This document shows positions 47,628-55,341 of a DNA stretch of 55,341 nucleotides, piece by piece. The notes below the pieces were generated by a model that had not been told where the DNA came from, searched no databases, and saw only the letters and a program-made list of their open reading frames with translations. A program made the translations under genes and the position numbers. This DNA is from Caproicibacter fermentans (GTDB lineage: Bacteria; Bacillota; Clostridia; Oscillospirales; Acutalibacteraceae): contig NZ_VWXL01000110.1 in assembly GCF_009746625.1 (NCBI RefSeq), positions 1 through 55,341 of the forward strand. The letters run 5' to 3'. Every line of letters begins with the position of its first letter. Position 1 is the first letter of the stretch.

Positions 47628-49385
47628 ATGAAAAAAAGAAAAATTACCGGGTTTGCAAGCTTCGCGCTTGCTGCATGCCTGCTGCTGTCTTCGTGCAATG
47701 GGGGAAGCACGGCGAGCAAAGCCGCGAACAGCGCTCCCGCGTCATCGGCAAGCAGCGATGCTTCCAGCGCGGCAGGTACCCAGGCGGACAGCGAAGAAAA
47801 AATGATTGCCGCGACGGACCCGTCCAAGCTTCCGGCGGCGGCTTCCGGCCGCAAAGACACGCTGGTTGTCGGCTGCGCCGATTTAAGCGGAATCTTCAAT
47901 CAGCTTTACGCCTCGAGTGCGGACGACTGGCATGTTTCCGTTCCGATTTCGGGCGCGCAGCTTCTCGATAACGACGATAAAGGCGAAATGATTCCCGGCA
48001 CCGCTACATACAAGGTTTCCGACGACGGCCTGACCTATACCTTTACGCTCAAAGACGGAGACAAATACTCCGACGGGTCCCCGGTCAAGGCGGAGGACTA
48101 TGTCAATTCCGTAAAGGTAATCTGCGACAAGAGCTATGACGGCCCGCTGAGCCCGCTTTACAACTATAATCTTGTCGGCGCGCAGGATTATCATGACGGC
48201 AAGGCAAAAGATATTTCCGGCATTAAAGTGGACGGCAACAAAATTGAATTCAAACTGAGCGCGCCGAACGCCAGCGCGATTTATCAGCTTGGCACTATCA
48301 TCCCGATTTCCACGGCGAAGTACGGCAGCCTGATTAAACAGGGCGATGTCAGCGGCATCAAGAATTTGTCCATGATTAATTATGTCACCAACGGCTCCTA
48401 CACTCTGACCGACTACAAGGCCGGCCAAAGCGCGACCATGAAGGCCAACCCGAACTATTACAAGGGCGCGCCGAAAATCCCGAACATTATCGTGAAGGTG
48501 GTCGCCGAGGGCGAGGAAATGCAGGCGGTTACGACCGGAAACGTCGATATCGACGACGAGGTTACCTGCAACGACGACCAGGTCGCCATCGGTCAGCAGG
48601 CCGGTTTTGTCAACATGTGGGTTCAGCCTACGCTCGGCTACGGCTGGGTTGGCCTGAACCATAAGAACGATTTGTTCAAGGACCAGAAGGTTCGCCAGGC
48701 ACTGCTGTATGCTCTGGACCGCAAGAGCCTTGTCAACTCGGTATACGGGCAGTACGCGCATGTTCAGAACATCAACCAGACCGCGCAGAGCTGGCTGTAC
48801 ACGGAAGACGGCATCAACACCTATGATTACGACCTGAAAAAAGCCGCCAGCCTTCTGCAGGAAGCCGGCTGGACCAAGGACGCGAACGGCAGCCTGACAA
48901 AAGACGGCAAACCGTTTAAGTTTACATTCTCCGCGACAAAGGGCAACGCCGTAACGGACGTTATGCTGCCGATGATGATTGACGCCTACAAACAGCTCGG
49001 GATTAACATGCAGGCGGAGTACGTCGACTGGCCGACCCTGCAGCAGAAATTCGAAAAACAGACTTACGACATGGCTTTCATGGCATGGGGTCTGACGCCG
49101 GATCCCGATGACTCCTATGTCTACTGCACCGGCGGCTCTGAAAACTACCTGGCCTATTCCAATCCGGAGTTGGATAAAGCCTATAAGACCGCGCTTACCC
49201 TGACGGACGATAACCAGAGAAAAGCGCAGTACGCAAAGGTATATCAGATCATCAACAACGACCTGCCGAACTTCATTATTTATCAGCGCAGTGACTGCGT
49301 GGCGTTTAATACGCGCATTAAGAATTTCGCGTGCGCGCCGTACAATCTGATTTATAATCAGTACTACAAATACGAATTGCAGTAA
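47628..49385 (+). CDS. Peptide ABC transporter substrate-binding lipoprotein (family 5)
   Basis: This 585-residue lipoprotein has a signal peptide with lipobox (LLLSSC) and a Ser/Ala-rich linker. The family 5 (DppA/OppA) binding fold follows, with TYKVSDDGLTYTFTLKDGDKYSDG, VRQALLYALDRKSLVNSVYG and DMAFMAWGLTPDPDDSYVY. The ligand is probably a di- or oligopeptide, although members also bind nickel, heme or sugars. It is the first structural gene of the operon. A strong attenuator hairpin with T run lies right after it, which would give more binding protein than permease. Confidence 0.92.
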   Translation: MKKRKITGFASFALAACLLLSSCNGGSTASKAANSAPASSASSDASSAAGTQADSEEKMIAATDPSKLPAAASGRKDTLVVGCADLSGIFNQLYASSADDWHVSVPISGAQLLDNDDKGEMIPGTATYKVSDDGLTYTFTLKDGDKYSDGSPVKAEDYVNSVKVICDKSYDGPLSPLYNYNLVGAQDYHDGKAKDISGIKVDGNKIEFKLSAPNASAIYQLGTIIPISTAKYGSLIKQGDVSGIKNLSMINYVTNGSYTLTDYKAGQSATMKANPNYYKGAPKIPNIIVKVVAEGEEMQAVTTGNVDIDDEVTCNDDQVAIGQQAGFVNMWVQPTLGYGWVGLNHKNDLFKDQKVRQALLYALDRKSLVNSVYGQYAHVQNINQTAQSWLYTEDGINTYDYDLKKAASLLQEAGWTKDANGSLTKDGKPFKFTFSATKGNAVTDVMLPMMIDAYKQLGINMQAEYVDWPTLQQKFEKQTYDMAFMAWGLTPDPDDSYVYCTGGSENYLAYSNPELDKAYKTALTLTDDNQRKAQYAKVYQIINNDLPNFIIYQRSDCVAFNTRIKNFACAPYNLIYNQYYKYELQ

Positions 49386-49415
49386 CTCTGCGCATTCTTT
49401 TTCCGTAGGGGGAGC

Positions 49416-49450
49416 GGGAGAAGGGCCTTCGGGCCCTTTTCCCAGTTTTT
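49416..49450 (+). terminator. Intercistronic attenuator after the binding-protein gene
   Basis: GGGAGAAGGGCC and GGCCCTTTTCCC pair (one G-U) around a UUCG loop, and AGTTTTTG follows. It looks like a complete terminator inside an operon. Partial read-through would explain high binding protein and lower permease expression. Confidence 0.75.
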
Positions 49451-49478
49451 GTTACTAAAGAAAAGGAGACGACAAATA

Positions 49479-49502
49479 ATGAAACCGGTGTTACAAACAT
49501 GA
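49479..49502 (+). CDS. Seven-codon mini-ORF coupled to the first permease gene
   Basis: After AAAGGAG the first ATG opens the tiny frame MKPVLQT, whose TGA overlaps the permease start (ATGA at 49499-49502). The permease ATG has no ribosome binding site of its own at normal distance, so ribosomes probably load at the mini-ORF and re-initiate. Confidence 0.45.
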   Translation: MKPVLQT

Positions 49503-50464
49503 AAACATACGTTACCCGCCGCCTGCTGATTCTGATTCCTATTTTGATAGGCGTTTCCATCATAGTCTTTCTGCTGATTGCGTCGATCCCCGGTGATGCG
49601 ATTGACGCGAAATTCGGCGCTTCCCGTCTGCCGGCGGAGAAAATTGCCGAAATGAAGGCGCTGCTCGGACTGAACCAGCCGGTGGGCGTCCGGTATTTGA
49701 ACTGGCTGAAAAACGCCCTTCATGGGAACCTGGGGATTTCAACCCAATACAATCTGCCGGTTGCGACGGTCATCCACGATTTCATCTGGAATTCTTTCCT
49801 GCTCGCGATTGTTTCCTTTGTGCTGGAGCTGCTCATCGCGATTCCGGTCGGGGTGCTGTCCGCCACAAAGATTCATTCTTTCTTCGACAACCTCTTTACC
49901 GTGCTGGCGTTCGCGGGAATTTCCCTTCCGTCCTTTTTCCTTGCCCTTCTGCTGCAAAAGGGCTTTGCGGTGGACTGGAAGATGCTTCCCATGGACGGGA
50001 TGCACACGGTCGGCGTAACGCTGGCCGGCGGAGCTTATCTGATGGATATCCTTTCCCATATGATTCTGCCGGTGATTTGCCTGACTACCATCAGCGTCGG
50101 GGGCGCTATGCGGTTTGTTCGCACATCCATGCTGGATGTCATCAATCAGGACTATATCCGCACCGCGCGCAGCAAGGGCCTGCCGGAGCGGATCGTCATT
50201 TACCGCCACGCGCTGAAAAACGCGGCGATTCCGATCATCACCTACATCGGCAACAGCCTGCCGGGCCTTTTTTCCGGCGCGCTGATTACGGAAACAGTCT
50301 TCGCATGGCCGGGGATCGGAAAGATATTTCTGGAGTCGATCGCCAAGCGCGACTATTTGTTCATGATGGGCTATGTCATGCTTGTTGCCCTGCTGACCAT
50401 GCTTGGAAATCTGCTTGCCGATATCCTTTACAGCGTGGCTGATCCAAGAATACGGTTGAAGTGA
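49499..50464 (+). CDS. Peptide ABC transporter permease (DppB/OppB type)
   Basis: This 321-residue permease has six membrane helices (LLILIPILIGVSIIVFLL at the N-terminus; FLLAIVSFVLELLIAIPVG; the last near LVALLTMLGNLLADILYS). The coupling motif is QDYIRTARSKGLPERIVIYRH near residue 220, where the EAA-type loop contacts the ATPase. The extracytoplasmic loop with MDGMHTVGVTLAGGAYLMD is typical of DppB. The start MKTYVTRRLLI is read through a coupled mini-ORF. It pairs with the next permease. Confidence 0.92.
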   Translation: MKTYVTRRLLILIPILIGVSIIVFLLIASIPGDAIDAKFGASRLPAEKIAEMKALLGLNQPVGVRYLNWLKNALHGNLGISTQYNLPVATVIHDFIWNSFLLAIVSFVLELLIAIPVGVLSATKIHSFFDNLFTVLAFAGISLPSFFLALLLQKGFAVDWKMLPMDGMHTVGVTLAGGAYLMDILSHMILPVICLTTISVGGAMRFVRTSMLDVINQDYIRTARSKGLPERIVIYRHALKNAAIPIITYIGNSLPGLFSGALITETVFAWPGIGKIFLESIAKRDYLFMMGYVMLVALLTMLGNLLADILYSVADPRIRLK

Positions 50465-50474
50465 GGGCGGTAAA

Positions 50475-51386
50475 ATGACAACAGCAAAAAAGACGGCAAA
50501 ACAGAAGGAAACCCAGCAGACGCCCTGGCGCCTTGCCTTTCACAGACTGAAAAAGAACAAACTCGCTCTAGTCGGGTTGGGCGTACTCGTCCTGATTTTC
50601 CTGGTTTGTTTTCTCGGCCCCTATTTTTCTCCTTATCCCGACGTCAATATGGTCGATCTGGCGCACTCGAAACAGCCGCCTTCCCCGCAGCACTGGCTGG
50701 GAACGGACCGCAGCGGCCGCGACATTCTGTCGCGCCTGATGTTCGGCGGCAGAGTTTCCATGACGGTCGGCGCTGTCGCTACGGTGCTTGAGATTTTCAT
50801 CGGCACTTTGTTCGGATGCATTGCCGGCTATTACAGGGGATGGATTGACACCGTGATGATGCGCGTCGTCGACATCATTCTCTCTCTCCCCACCATGCCC
50901 ATTCTGATTATGATCAGCGCTGTTTTTTCGGACCTGCACGTCGATACGAAAATCAGAATATATCTGCTCATGTTTATTCTGGCCGCGCTGGGGTGGGCCG
51001 GCATCTGCCGCTACTTCCGCGGGCAGGTTCTCTCGATCCGGGAAATGGAGTACATGCTTGCGACGGAATCCATGGGTATCCGCGATATTAAAAAGATTTT
51101 CAAGCATATCATTCCAAACGTGTTCCCGCTCGTGATCGTTACCGCAACGCTTGCCATCGGCGACACGATCCTGATGGAATCGACCATGTCATTCTTAGGC
51201 GTCGGCGTTCTGCCGCCTTACGCCAGCTGGGGCAACATCGTCAGTGAAGGTTCCAACATGGTGGACTTCACGCTGCACCCGTGGATGTGGATGCCGGCAG
51301 GATTTTGCATTCTGATCACCGTTTTGTGCATTAATCTGCTTGGTGACGGCCTGCGCGATGCATTGGACCCGAGAATGAATAAGTGA
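50475..51386 (+). CDS. Peptide ABC transporter permease (DppC/OppC type)
   Basis: This 303-residue permease has a basic cytoplasmic N-terminus (TTAKKTAKQKETQQTPWRL) and six membrane helices starting with LALVGLGVLVLIFLVCFLG. HWLGTDRSGRDILSRLMFGGRVSM is the DppC/OppC family signature, and the coupling loop is EYMLATESMGIRDIKKIFKHIIPN. The gene follows the DppB-type gene by ten bases, and its start ATG 50475 is preceded by GAGGGCGG. Together the two form the membrane pore. Confidence 0.92.
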   Translation: MTTAKKTAKQKETQQTPWRLAFHRLKKNKLALVGLGVLVLIFLVCFLGPYFSPYPDVNMVDLAHSKQPPSPQHWLGTDRSGRDILSRLMFGGRVSMTVGAVATVLEIFIGTLFGCIAGYYRGWIDTVMMRVVDIILSLPTMPILIMISAVFSDLHVDTKIRIYLLMFILAALGWAGICRYFRGQVLSIREMEYMLATESMGIRDIKKIFKHIIPNVFPLVIVTATLAIGDTILMESTMSFLGVGVLPPYASWGNIVSEGSNMVDFTLHPWMWMPAGFCILITVLCINLLGDGLRDALDPRMNK

Positions 51387-51402
51387 GGGGACGAAGTTTA
51401 GA

Positions 51403-52377
51403 ATGGCCTTTATAGAATTTAAGAATCTGAGTACCTGGTTTTATACCGAAAGCGGGATTGTGAAGGCTGTAAACGGCGTCAGCTTTGAAATTCCGGAGGG
51501 CAAAACCGTCTGCGTCGTGGGCGAATCCGGCTGCGGCAAAAGCGTTACCGCGCTGTCGCTCATGCATCTGGTCCAGACTCCGCCCGGTAAAATTGTGGAA
51601 GGCGAAATCCTGATGGACGGAGAAGACCTTTTGAAAAAAAGCAACAAGGAAATGCAGCAAATCAGCGGCAATAAAATTTCGATGATCTTTCAGGAACCGA
51701 TGACGTCCCTGAACCCGGTTTACACGGTCGGGTATCAAATTATGGAAAATCTGCTGTTCCACACGAACATCGGGAAAAAAGAAGCGCGTGAAAAAGCGAT
51801 CGAAATGATCCGTCTGGTCAATATTCCGCGCGCGGAGGAAATTGTGGACTGCTACCCGCATGAGCTTTCCGGAGGAATGCGCCAGAGAATCATGATTGCG
51901 ATGGCCTTAATCTGCAATCCCCGTTTGTTGATTGCGGACGAACCGACAACGGCTCTGGATGTGACGATTCAGGCACAGATTCTGGACCTGATGCGCAAGC
52001 TGAAAGACGAGTTAAACATGTCCATCCTGCTGATTACGCACGATTTGGGCGTGGTGGCGGAAATGGCGGATTATGTTGTTGTCATGTACGCCGGAAAAGT
52101 CATTGAAAAAGGAAATGTTGCGGATATTTTTGCCCATCCGACCCACCCTTACACCGTCGGACTGCTGAAATCCAAGCCGGTCATCGGACAAACAGAGCAC
52201 AATAAGCGTTTGTATTCGATTCCCGGCCAGGTACCGAACCCCGTCGATATGCCGGAAAACTGCTATTTTAACGAGCGGTGTGAATTCTGCACAAAGCAGT
52301 GTAAAGAGGAGATGCCCGTTCTTCGTGAGATCGAACCCGGACACTCCGTGGCATGCTGGGTAAAACCCGAACAATGA
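51403..52377 (+). CDS. Peptide ABC transporter ATPase (DppD/OppD type)
   Basis: This 324-residue ATPase has Walker [13 protein letters not shown] near residue 43, signature [15 protein letters not shown], Walker [14 protein letters not shown] and the His loop [10 protein letters not shown]. The C-terminal oligopeptide extension ([21 protein letters not shown], then cysteines in CEFCTKQC) is typical of DppD/OppD, which often carry an iron-sulphur or disulphide site there. It forms a heterodimer with the next ATPase. The start is ATG 51403, with a rather distant GAGGGG site. Confidence 0.93.
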   Translation: MAFIEFKNLSTWFYTESGIVKAVNGVSFEIPEGKTVCVVGESGCGKSVTALSLMHLVQTPPGKIVEGEILMDGEDLLKKSNKEMQQISGNKISMIFQEPMTSLNPVYTVGYQIMENLLFHTNIGKKEAREKAIEMIRLVNIPRAEEIVDCYPHELSGGMRQRIMIAMALICNPRLLIADEPTTALDVTIQAQILDLMRKLKDELNMSILLITHDLGVVAEMADYVVVMYAGKVIEKGNVADIFAHPTHPYTVGLLKSKPVIGQTEHNKRLYSIPGQVPNPVDMPENCYFNERCEFCTKQCKEEMPVLREIEPGHSVACWVKPEQ

Positions 52378-52390
52378 AAGGGAAATGACG

Positions 52391-53359
52391 ATGGAAGATT
52401 ACATATTGGAAGTAAAGGACCTGAAACAGTATTTCCCAATCCGCGGCGGAGTGCTTCAAAAGACAGTCGGATGGGTAAAGGCGGTCGACGGCGTTACGTT
52501 CAAGGTGAAACGCGGCGAAACGCTGGGAGTCGTCGGCGAATCCGGGTGCGGAAAGTCGACGCTGGGGCGCAGCATTATGCGCCTGTATCAGATGACAAGC
52601 GGGCAGGTGCTGTTTGAGGGAAAGGACTTCGGGAAGTATTCCAGAAGGCAGCTTCGCAAGCAGCGCCTCCGGATGCAGATAGTGTTCCAGGATCCCTATT
52701 CTTCGCTTGACCCGCGCATGACGGTGGGAGAGATCATCGGAGAAGCTCTGATGGATCACCATATCACAAACCGCAGCGGCATGCGGCAGAAAGTGAAAGA
52801 GACGATGGATCTGTGTGGTTTGCCGTCCTATTATATCAACCGCTATCCTCACGAATTTTCCGGAGGGCAGCGCCAGAGAATCGGCATCGCGCGCAGCCTT
52901 GCGCTGGATCCGTCCTTCATCATCTGTGACGAGCCGGTTTCCGCGCTGGATGTTTCCATTCAGTCGCAGATCATCAATTTGCTTTGCGAGCTGCAAAAGG
53001 AAAAAAAGCTCTCGTATATTTTCATTTCCCATGATCTGTCGGTCGTCGAGTATATCAGCGACCGGATTGCGGTCATGTACCTTGGAAATATTGTGGAAAC
53101 GGCGGCGAAGGAAGACCTTTACGCGCACCCTTCCCATCCTTACACGCAGGCGCTTTTATCCGCGATTCCGCTGCCGGACCCGACCAGAAAACGCGAGCGG
53201 ATTATTTTGAAGGGAGACATTCCCTCCCCGGCCAATCCGCCGTCCGGGTGCAAATTCCGCACGCGCTGCCCGATGGCCTGCGAAAAATGCGAAAAAGAAG
53301 TTCCGCCTTTTATCGATTTGGGCAAGGAACACTATGTCGCCTGCCATTTCGCGAAATGA
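52391..53359 (+). CDS. Peptide ABC transporter ATPase (DppF/OppF type)
   Basis: This 322-residue ATPase has Walker [14 protein letters not shown], signature [15 protein letters not shown], Walker [15 protein letters not shown] and His loop [13 protein letters not shown], plus the family C-terminus with [17 protein letters not shown] 52391 is eight bases after AAAGGG and preferred; ATG 52385 is in frame but too close to that site. It completes the heterodimeric ATPase. Its stop overlaps the start of a small membrane protein gene (ATGA at 53356-53359). Confidence 0.93.
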   Translation: MEDYILEVKDLKQYFPIRGGVLQKTVGWVKAVDGVTFKVKRGETLGVVGESGCGKSTLGRSIMRLYQMTSGQVLFEGKDFGKYSRRQLRKQRLRMQIVFQDPYSSLDPRMTVGEIIGEALMDHHITNRSGMRQKVKETMDLCGLPSYYINRYPHEFSGGQRQRIGIARSLALDPSFIICDEPVSALDVSIQSQIINLLCELQKEKKLSYIFISHDLSVVEYISDRIAVMYLGNIVETAAKEDLYAHPSHPYTQALLSAIPLPDPTRKRERIILKGDIPSPANPPSGCKFRTRCPMACEKCEKEVPPFIDLGKEHYVACHFAK

Positions 53360-53640
53360 AACCTGTGAACTTTTTAAAGCTTGGGCAGGGCCCGAGGCCC
53401 GACCTTCTGGAAGAGGAGCTCAGGCAGGAAGAAAAGCGCAAAGCCGGGCAAAAGGAGCAGCAGAACCGAAGCGAGCCGGCGGAGAAGTCCGCCGGAAAGG
53501 GAACGGGAGAAAACAGGCCCGATTTTGAAGGCAAGGATATTCTTGCCATGATTATCGCGATGTTCCAGCTGATTCTACCATGGATCGCGGTCGGAATTTT
53601 GGCGTATTTCCTGTTGATGTTTTTAATCACCAGAATATAA
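53356..53640 (+). CDS. Small single-TM protein coupled to the peptide transporter operon
   Basis: This 94-residue protein starts [20 protein letters not shown] at ATG 53356, overlapping the DppF-type stop by ATGA. It has a charged, Glu/Lys/Gln-rich cytoplasmic N-terminal half ([19 protein letters not shown]) and one long hydrophobic segment at the end ([20 protein letters not shown], then [11 protein letters not shown]). I recognise no family. Tight coupling to the last transporter gene suggests a small accessory or regulatory subunit of the permease. Its codon use matches the operon. A strong terminator follows 43 bases after the stop. Confidence 0.65.
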   Translation: MKPVNFLKLGQGPRPDLLEEELRQEEKRKAGQKEQQNRSEPAEKSAGKGTGENRPDFEGKDILAMIIAMFQLILPWIAVGILAYFLLMFLITRI

Positions 53641-53682
53641 AATGGCCGTGTCGTGTTACGGCAGGCCGGAGATTCCGGAATG

Positions 53683-53718
53683 AAAAGCGGAACGCCTGAT
53701 TTTAGGCGTTCCGCTTTT
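53683..53718 (+). terminator. Terminator of the peptide transporter operon
   Basis: A perfect 15-bp stem (AAAAGCGGAACGCCT with its complement) surrounds a six-base loop and ends in TTTT. The A-rich left arm also makes it work on the other strand. Confidence 0.85.
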
Positions 53719-53739
53719 CAAATACGGACCCCATTTTAT

Positions 53740-53820
53740 CCCCGTATGTAAAATACGGGGTGAACCCGAATAAAAATAATCGCCCAGCGGACTTCTTGTC
53801 GGCTGGGCGATTTTCTTTTG
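53740..53820 (+). terminator. Second hairpin pair before the tail module
   Basis: CCCCGTAT/ATACGGGG forms one hairpin (53740-53760). AATCGCCCAGC/GCTGGGCGATT forms a stronger one (53778-53812), followed by TTCTTTTG. With the preceding terminator this isolates the tail module from the peptide operon. The rest of 53821-53929 is AT-rich with no ORF; TTTTGA-type promoter elements are not convincing. Confidence 0.65.
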
Positions 53821-53929
53821 TTTATACGCCAAAACAATTTTGATTTTTCAGGGGTTACCTATGAACGAAAATAAAATTAATTTTTGAATTTTAGCCTTAA
53901 TGGGACAAATTTTCAACAGACGGAAGGGG

Positions 53930-54008
53930 TAGTTGCAGGGAGGCGCTGCGGATCACAACCCGCGCAGCATACGCAGATCAATGATATCGCAGTCGCTTTC
54001 TGCAACTA
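53930..54008 (+). other. Long-range inverted repeat, possible structured leader of the tail operon
   Basis: TAGTTGCAG and CTGCAACTA are perfect 9-bp inverted arms 61 bases apart. Between them GCTGCG and CGCAGC can pair, giving a closed two-level fold. It ends 24 bases before the tail tube start. A structured leader, a protein-binding site or an old recombination site are all possible. Confidence 0.4.
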
Positions 54009-54032
54009 AAAATTTGAAAGGCAGGAAAAAAG

Positions 54033-54467
54033 ATGGTTTATTCAGTCAGCGACTACAAAATTGAAATCGGCGCGTCCGTAAAGACGGGGGAACCGCAGTT
54101 CAGCACGATCTCCAATGTGGAAAGTATGGAAATGAAGCTGAAAGGAACGACAAAAGCATGGAGCCCGATGGAGCTAAAGGGCTGGGCCCGCAACATGGTA
54201 ACAGGGAAAACGCTCTCACTGACTTTTAAGGGAAAACGCTGCTACGGCGATGCCGGCAACGACTTTGTTGCAAACAAGCTGCTTTCCACCGGAAGCGACT
54301 GCGCGGCTGTTCTAAAAATCACGTTTCCCAACGGCGATGCGCTTGTCTGCGACGGGCTGGTTGACATCACATCTTCGTTCGGCGGCGCTTCCACCGATAT
54401 GGATTCGATGGAATGGACTTATACCGTCGACGGAAAACCGGAGTATCAGGAAGCTGCGCAGGCGTAA
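54033..54467 (+). CDS. Phage tail tube protein (siphophage/TP901-1-A118 type)
   Basis: This 144-residue protein starts MVYSVSDYKIEIGASVKTGEP and has the beta-rich tail tube pattern: SNVESMEMKLKGTTKAWSPM, ARNMVTGKTLSLTFKGKRCYGD, and a C-terminal DGLVDITSSFGGASTDMDSMEW followed by TYTVDGKPE. The GGxSTDMDSMEWTYTVDGKPE-type ending is characteristic of non-contractile tail tubes in Firmicutes phages. AGGCAGG precedes ATG 54033. No sheath, head or portal gene lies upstream: a host peptide operon ends 390 bases earlier. It would polymerise into the tail tube. Confidence 0.8.
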   Translation: MVYSVSDYKIEIGASVKTGEPQFSTISNVESMEMKLKGTTKAWSPMELKGWARNMVTGKTLSLTFKGKRCYGDAGNDFVANKLLSTGSDCAAVLKITFPNGDALVCDGLVDITSSFGGASTDMDSMEWTYTVDGKPEYQEAAQA

Positions 54468-54501
54468 CGCAGCGCGGCAGGAACAAATTGTGCCGAAGAC
54501 C

Positions 54502-54525
54502 GTCCGGGCTTTTGACAGCCCGGAC
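54502..54525 (+). other. Intercistronic hairpin after the tail tube gene
   Basis: GTCCGGGCT and AGCCCGGAC form a perfect 9-bp stem with a six-base loop but no T run. Such hairpins after major structural genes often stabilise or partly attenuate the transcript, giving more tube protein than later products. Confidence 0.6.
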
Positions 54526-54548
54526 AACTGATGAAAGGATGAACCTGA

Positions 54549-54899
54549 ATGAACATCAACCTCGATGAATACCTGGATGAAATGCGTCCCTGCGTTACCA
54601 TTTTCGGAAAATCCTACGAAGTGGACAGCGATTTTAAAAAGGTCCTGAGCATGCAGCGTTTTGCCTCTGATTTAAAAGGAGACGCGGACTCCATTCATCA
54701 ATTTCTCGCCTTTTCGCTGATCGGAGGAGAAACGGCCGCGGATGAAATCTTATCGCACTCCATGCCGTTTTCTGTTCTTCAAAAGCTTGAAATTGCCGTA
54801 ATGGCGGCAATGACCGGAAAAAAGCCGGAAGAATTGGAGGGACAGCTTGACACAGAGAAAAAGCCCTCCTTTCGCACCGGCAGCCGCGGCAAGAAATAA
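54549..54899 (+). CDS. Tail assembly chaperone-like protein
   Basis: This 116-residue protein starts MNINLDEYLDEMRPCVTIFGKSYEVDSDFKK, followed by a helical part (QFLAFSLIGGETAADEILSH; LQKLEIAVMAAMTGKKPEELE). Position after the tail tube, size and the beta-then-helix layout fit the first tail assembly chaperone (gpG-like) of siphophages. AAAGGA lies nine bases before ATG 54549. Its last 53 bases overlap the next gene in another frame. The chaperone would coat the tape measure protein during tail assembly. Confidence 0.65.
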   Translation: MNINLDEYLDEMRPCVTIFGKSYEVDSDFKKVLSMQRFASDLKGDADSIHQFLAFSLIGGETAADEILSHSMPFSVLQKLEIAVMAAMTGKKPEELEGQLDTEKKPSFRTGSRGKK

Positions 54900-55245
54900 C
54901 GGATTTGATCCGGAATACGATTATGACTTAATCTGTGCGTCGTTCGCCGCAGCTTACGGTCTTCGTCTCAGACTTCCTGAAATTCGCATGAGCTGGAAAG
55001 AATTCAGCGTGCTGCTGACAAACCTTCCGGCGGAAAGCCAGCTTGCACGTGTCATCGCGATACGTACTGCGGAAGGAGAAGAATTGAATAGGCTTTCGGC
55101 GCCACAGAAAACTCTGCGTGACGATTGGTATGCCTGGCTGAACAAGCGCACAACAACCGCTGAAAAGGCAGAGAACGGCGGACAACTGCAAAATACCTTG
55201 AAATCAATGTTTTATGAAAGATTAACTATTAAAAGTCAAGCCTGA
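54847..55245 (+). CDS. Bacteriophage Gp15-like tail protein (second chaperone)
   Basis: This 132-residue protein matches the phage Gp15 family in YDYDLICASFAAAYGLRLRL, MSWKEFSVLLTNLPAESQLARVIAIRTAEG and LRDDWYAWLNKR. The start is TTG 54847 (MTQRKSPPF), because GGAGGGACAGC precedes it by six bases. It overlaps the first chaperone by 53 bases in the +1 frame. The family sits between the tail chaperone and the tape measure gene in Listeria A118-like phages and monocins. It is probably the counterpart of the frameshift product GT, here made from its own start. Confidence 0.75.
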   Translation: MTQRKSPPFAPAAAARNNGFDPEYDYDLICASFAAAYGLRLRLPEIRMSWKEFSVLLTNLPAESQLARVIAIRTAEGEELNRLSAPQKTLRDDWYAWLNKRTTTAEKAENGGQLQNTLKSMFYERLTIKSQA

Positions 55246-55269
55246 AATGAGGATGGTGGTAAAAAACAG

Positions 55270-55341
55270 ATGGTCCAGAAAGAGTATAGCAAAGCAGGCG
55301 TCCAGTTGAACGCCGCATCGGCTATTCCGAGGAAATTACGT
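55270..55341 (+). CDS. Partial ORF, start of a further tail gene (runs off the window)
   Basis: ATG 55270 opens a frame (MVQKEYSKAGVQLNAASAIP) that continues past the end. It follows the Gp15-like stop by 24 bases and is preceded by a weak GGTGG. In this gene order the tape measure protein would come next, but 24 residues are too few to identify it. Confidence 0.35.
   Translation, partial: MVQKEYSKAGVQLNAASAIPRKLR

Noticed and set aside
53930-54008. Integron attC-type recombination site
   Set aside because: The arms do not contain the GTTRRRY/RYYYAAC boxes, and no integron integrase or cassette array is seen.
1-55341. CRISPR arrays or rRNA genes
   Set aside because: No regularly spaced direct repeats of 25-40 bases and no rRNA-like conserved segments were seen on reading the window.

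Overview
The window reads as DNA of a Gram-positive member of the Clostridia, probably an Oscillospiraceae/Ruminococcaceae-type gut or anaerobic bacterium. The reasons are strong AGGAGG-type ribosome binding sites before most genes, YesM/YesN-type two-component regulators, an XRE/ImmA pair, a Tn1549/CTn-type conjugative element and GC-rich chromosomal genes with AT-rich promoters. The species cannot be fixed from the sequence alone. There are two large parts: an integrative conjugative element (ICE) from position 1 to about 29,825, and host chromosome from there to the end.

ICE (1-29,825). The conjugation and maintenance genes lie on the minus strand and read from about 24,500 down to 1: parA, parB, a DUF5720-like gene, a replication initiator, PcfB, the VirD4 coupling protein, Maff2-type small membrane proteins, a VirB6-like channel protein, PrgI, the VirB4 ATPase, an NlpC/P60 cell-wall hydrolase, a DUF4366 surface protein, topoisomerase III, an ArdC-like protein, and a very large methylase/helicase gene. 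The helicase gene is broken twice: by a 2-base AT expansion and, at position 127, by the 5' end of a group II intron that runs off the window. The DUF4366 gene has a 1-base deletion. Integrase and relaxase genes must lie left of the window. Two passenger blocks are AT-richer and have their own signals. One is a membrane/coiled-coil gene at 7,656-8,492. The other is a plus-strand defence island at 24,664-29,414 with a Fic protein and a Gabija-like pair (GajA nuclease/ATPase plus GajB helicase). A hairpin repeat flanks this island on both sides. The right ICE boundary is a 45-bp 3' half of a tRNA-Arg(CCU) gene at 29,826-29,870, followed by the host tRNA terminator.

Host chromosome, first half (29,871-36,730). 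This holds a TIGR04076 protein, a small minus-strand ORF, a CPBP protease, tadA, a split chromate-type transporter pair and a small lipoprotein. A regulatory module follows: ImmA-type protease, XRE repressor, LexA-like box, a small protein and a sigma-region-4 protein, with two related palindromes placed where a repressor would act. Next is a fusion of O6-methylguanine methyltransferase with a hotdog thioesterase.

Host chromosome, second half (36,731-55,341). A minus-strand sugar locus encodes a ROK kinase, a SIS isomerase, a two-component system whose kinase has almost no external sensor, an ABC ATPase homologue that has lost its catalytic motifs, and a ribose-type ABC transporter (ATPase, permease, binding protein). 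Divergent from it, an FCD-type GntR regulator with a long structured leader heads a dipeptide/oligopeptide ABC operon that ends in a small coupled membrane protein. A GntR-type palindrome sits in front of the ROK gene, so the two loci may share control. The last 1.4 kb starts a non-contractile phage tail module (tail tube, tail chaperone, Gp15) directly after the peptide operon. No head or packaging genes precede it, which suggests a tailocin-like remnant or system.
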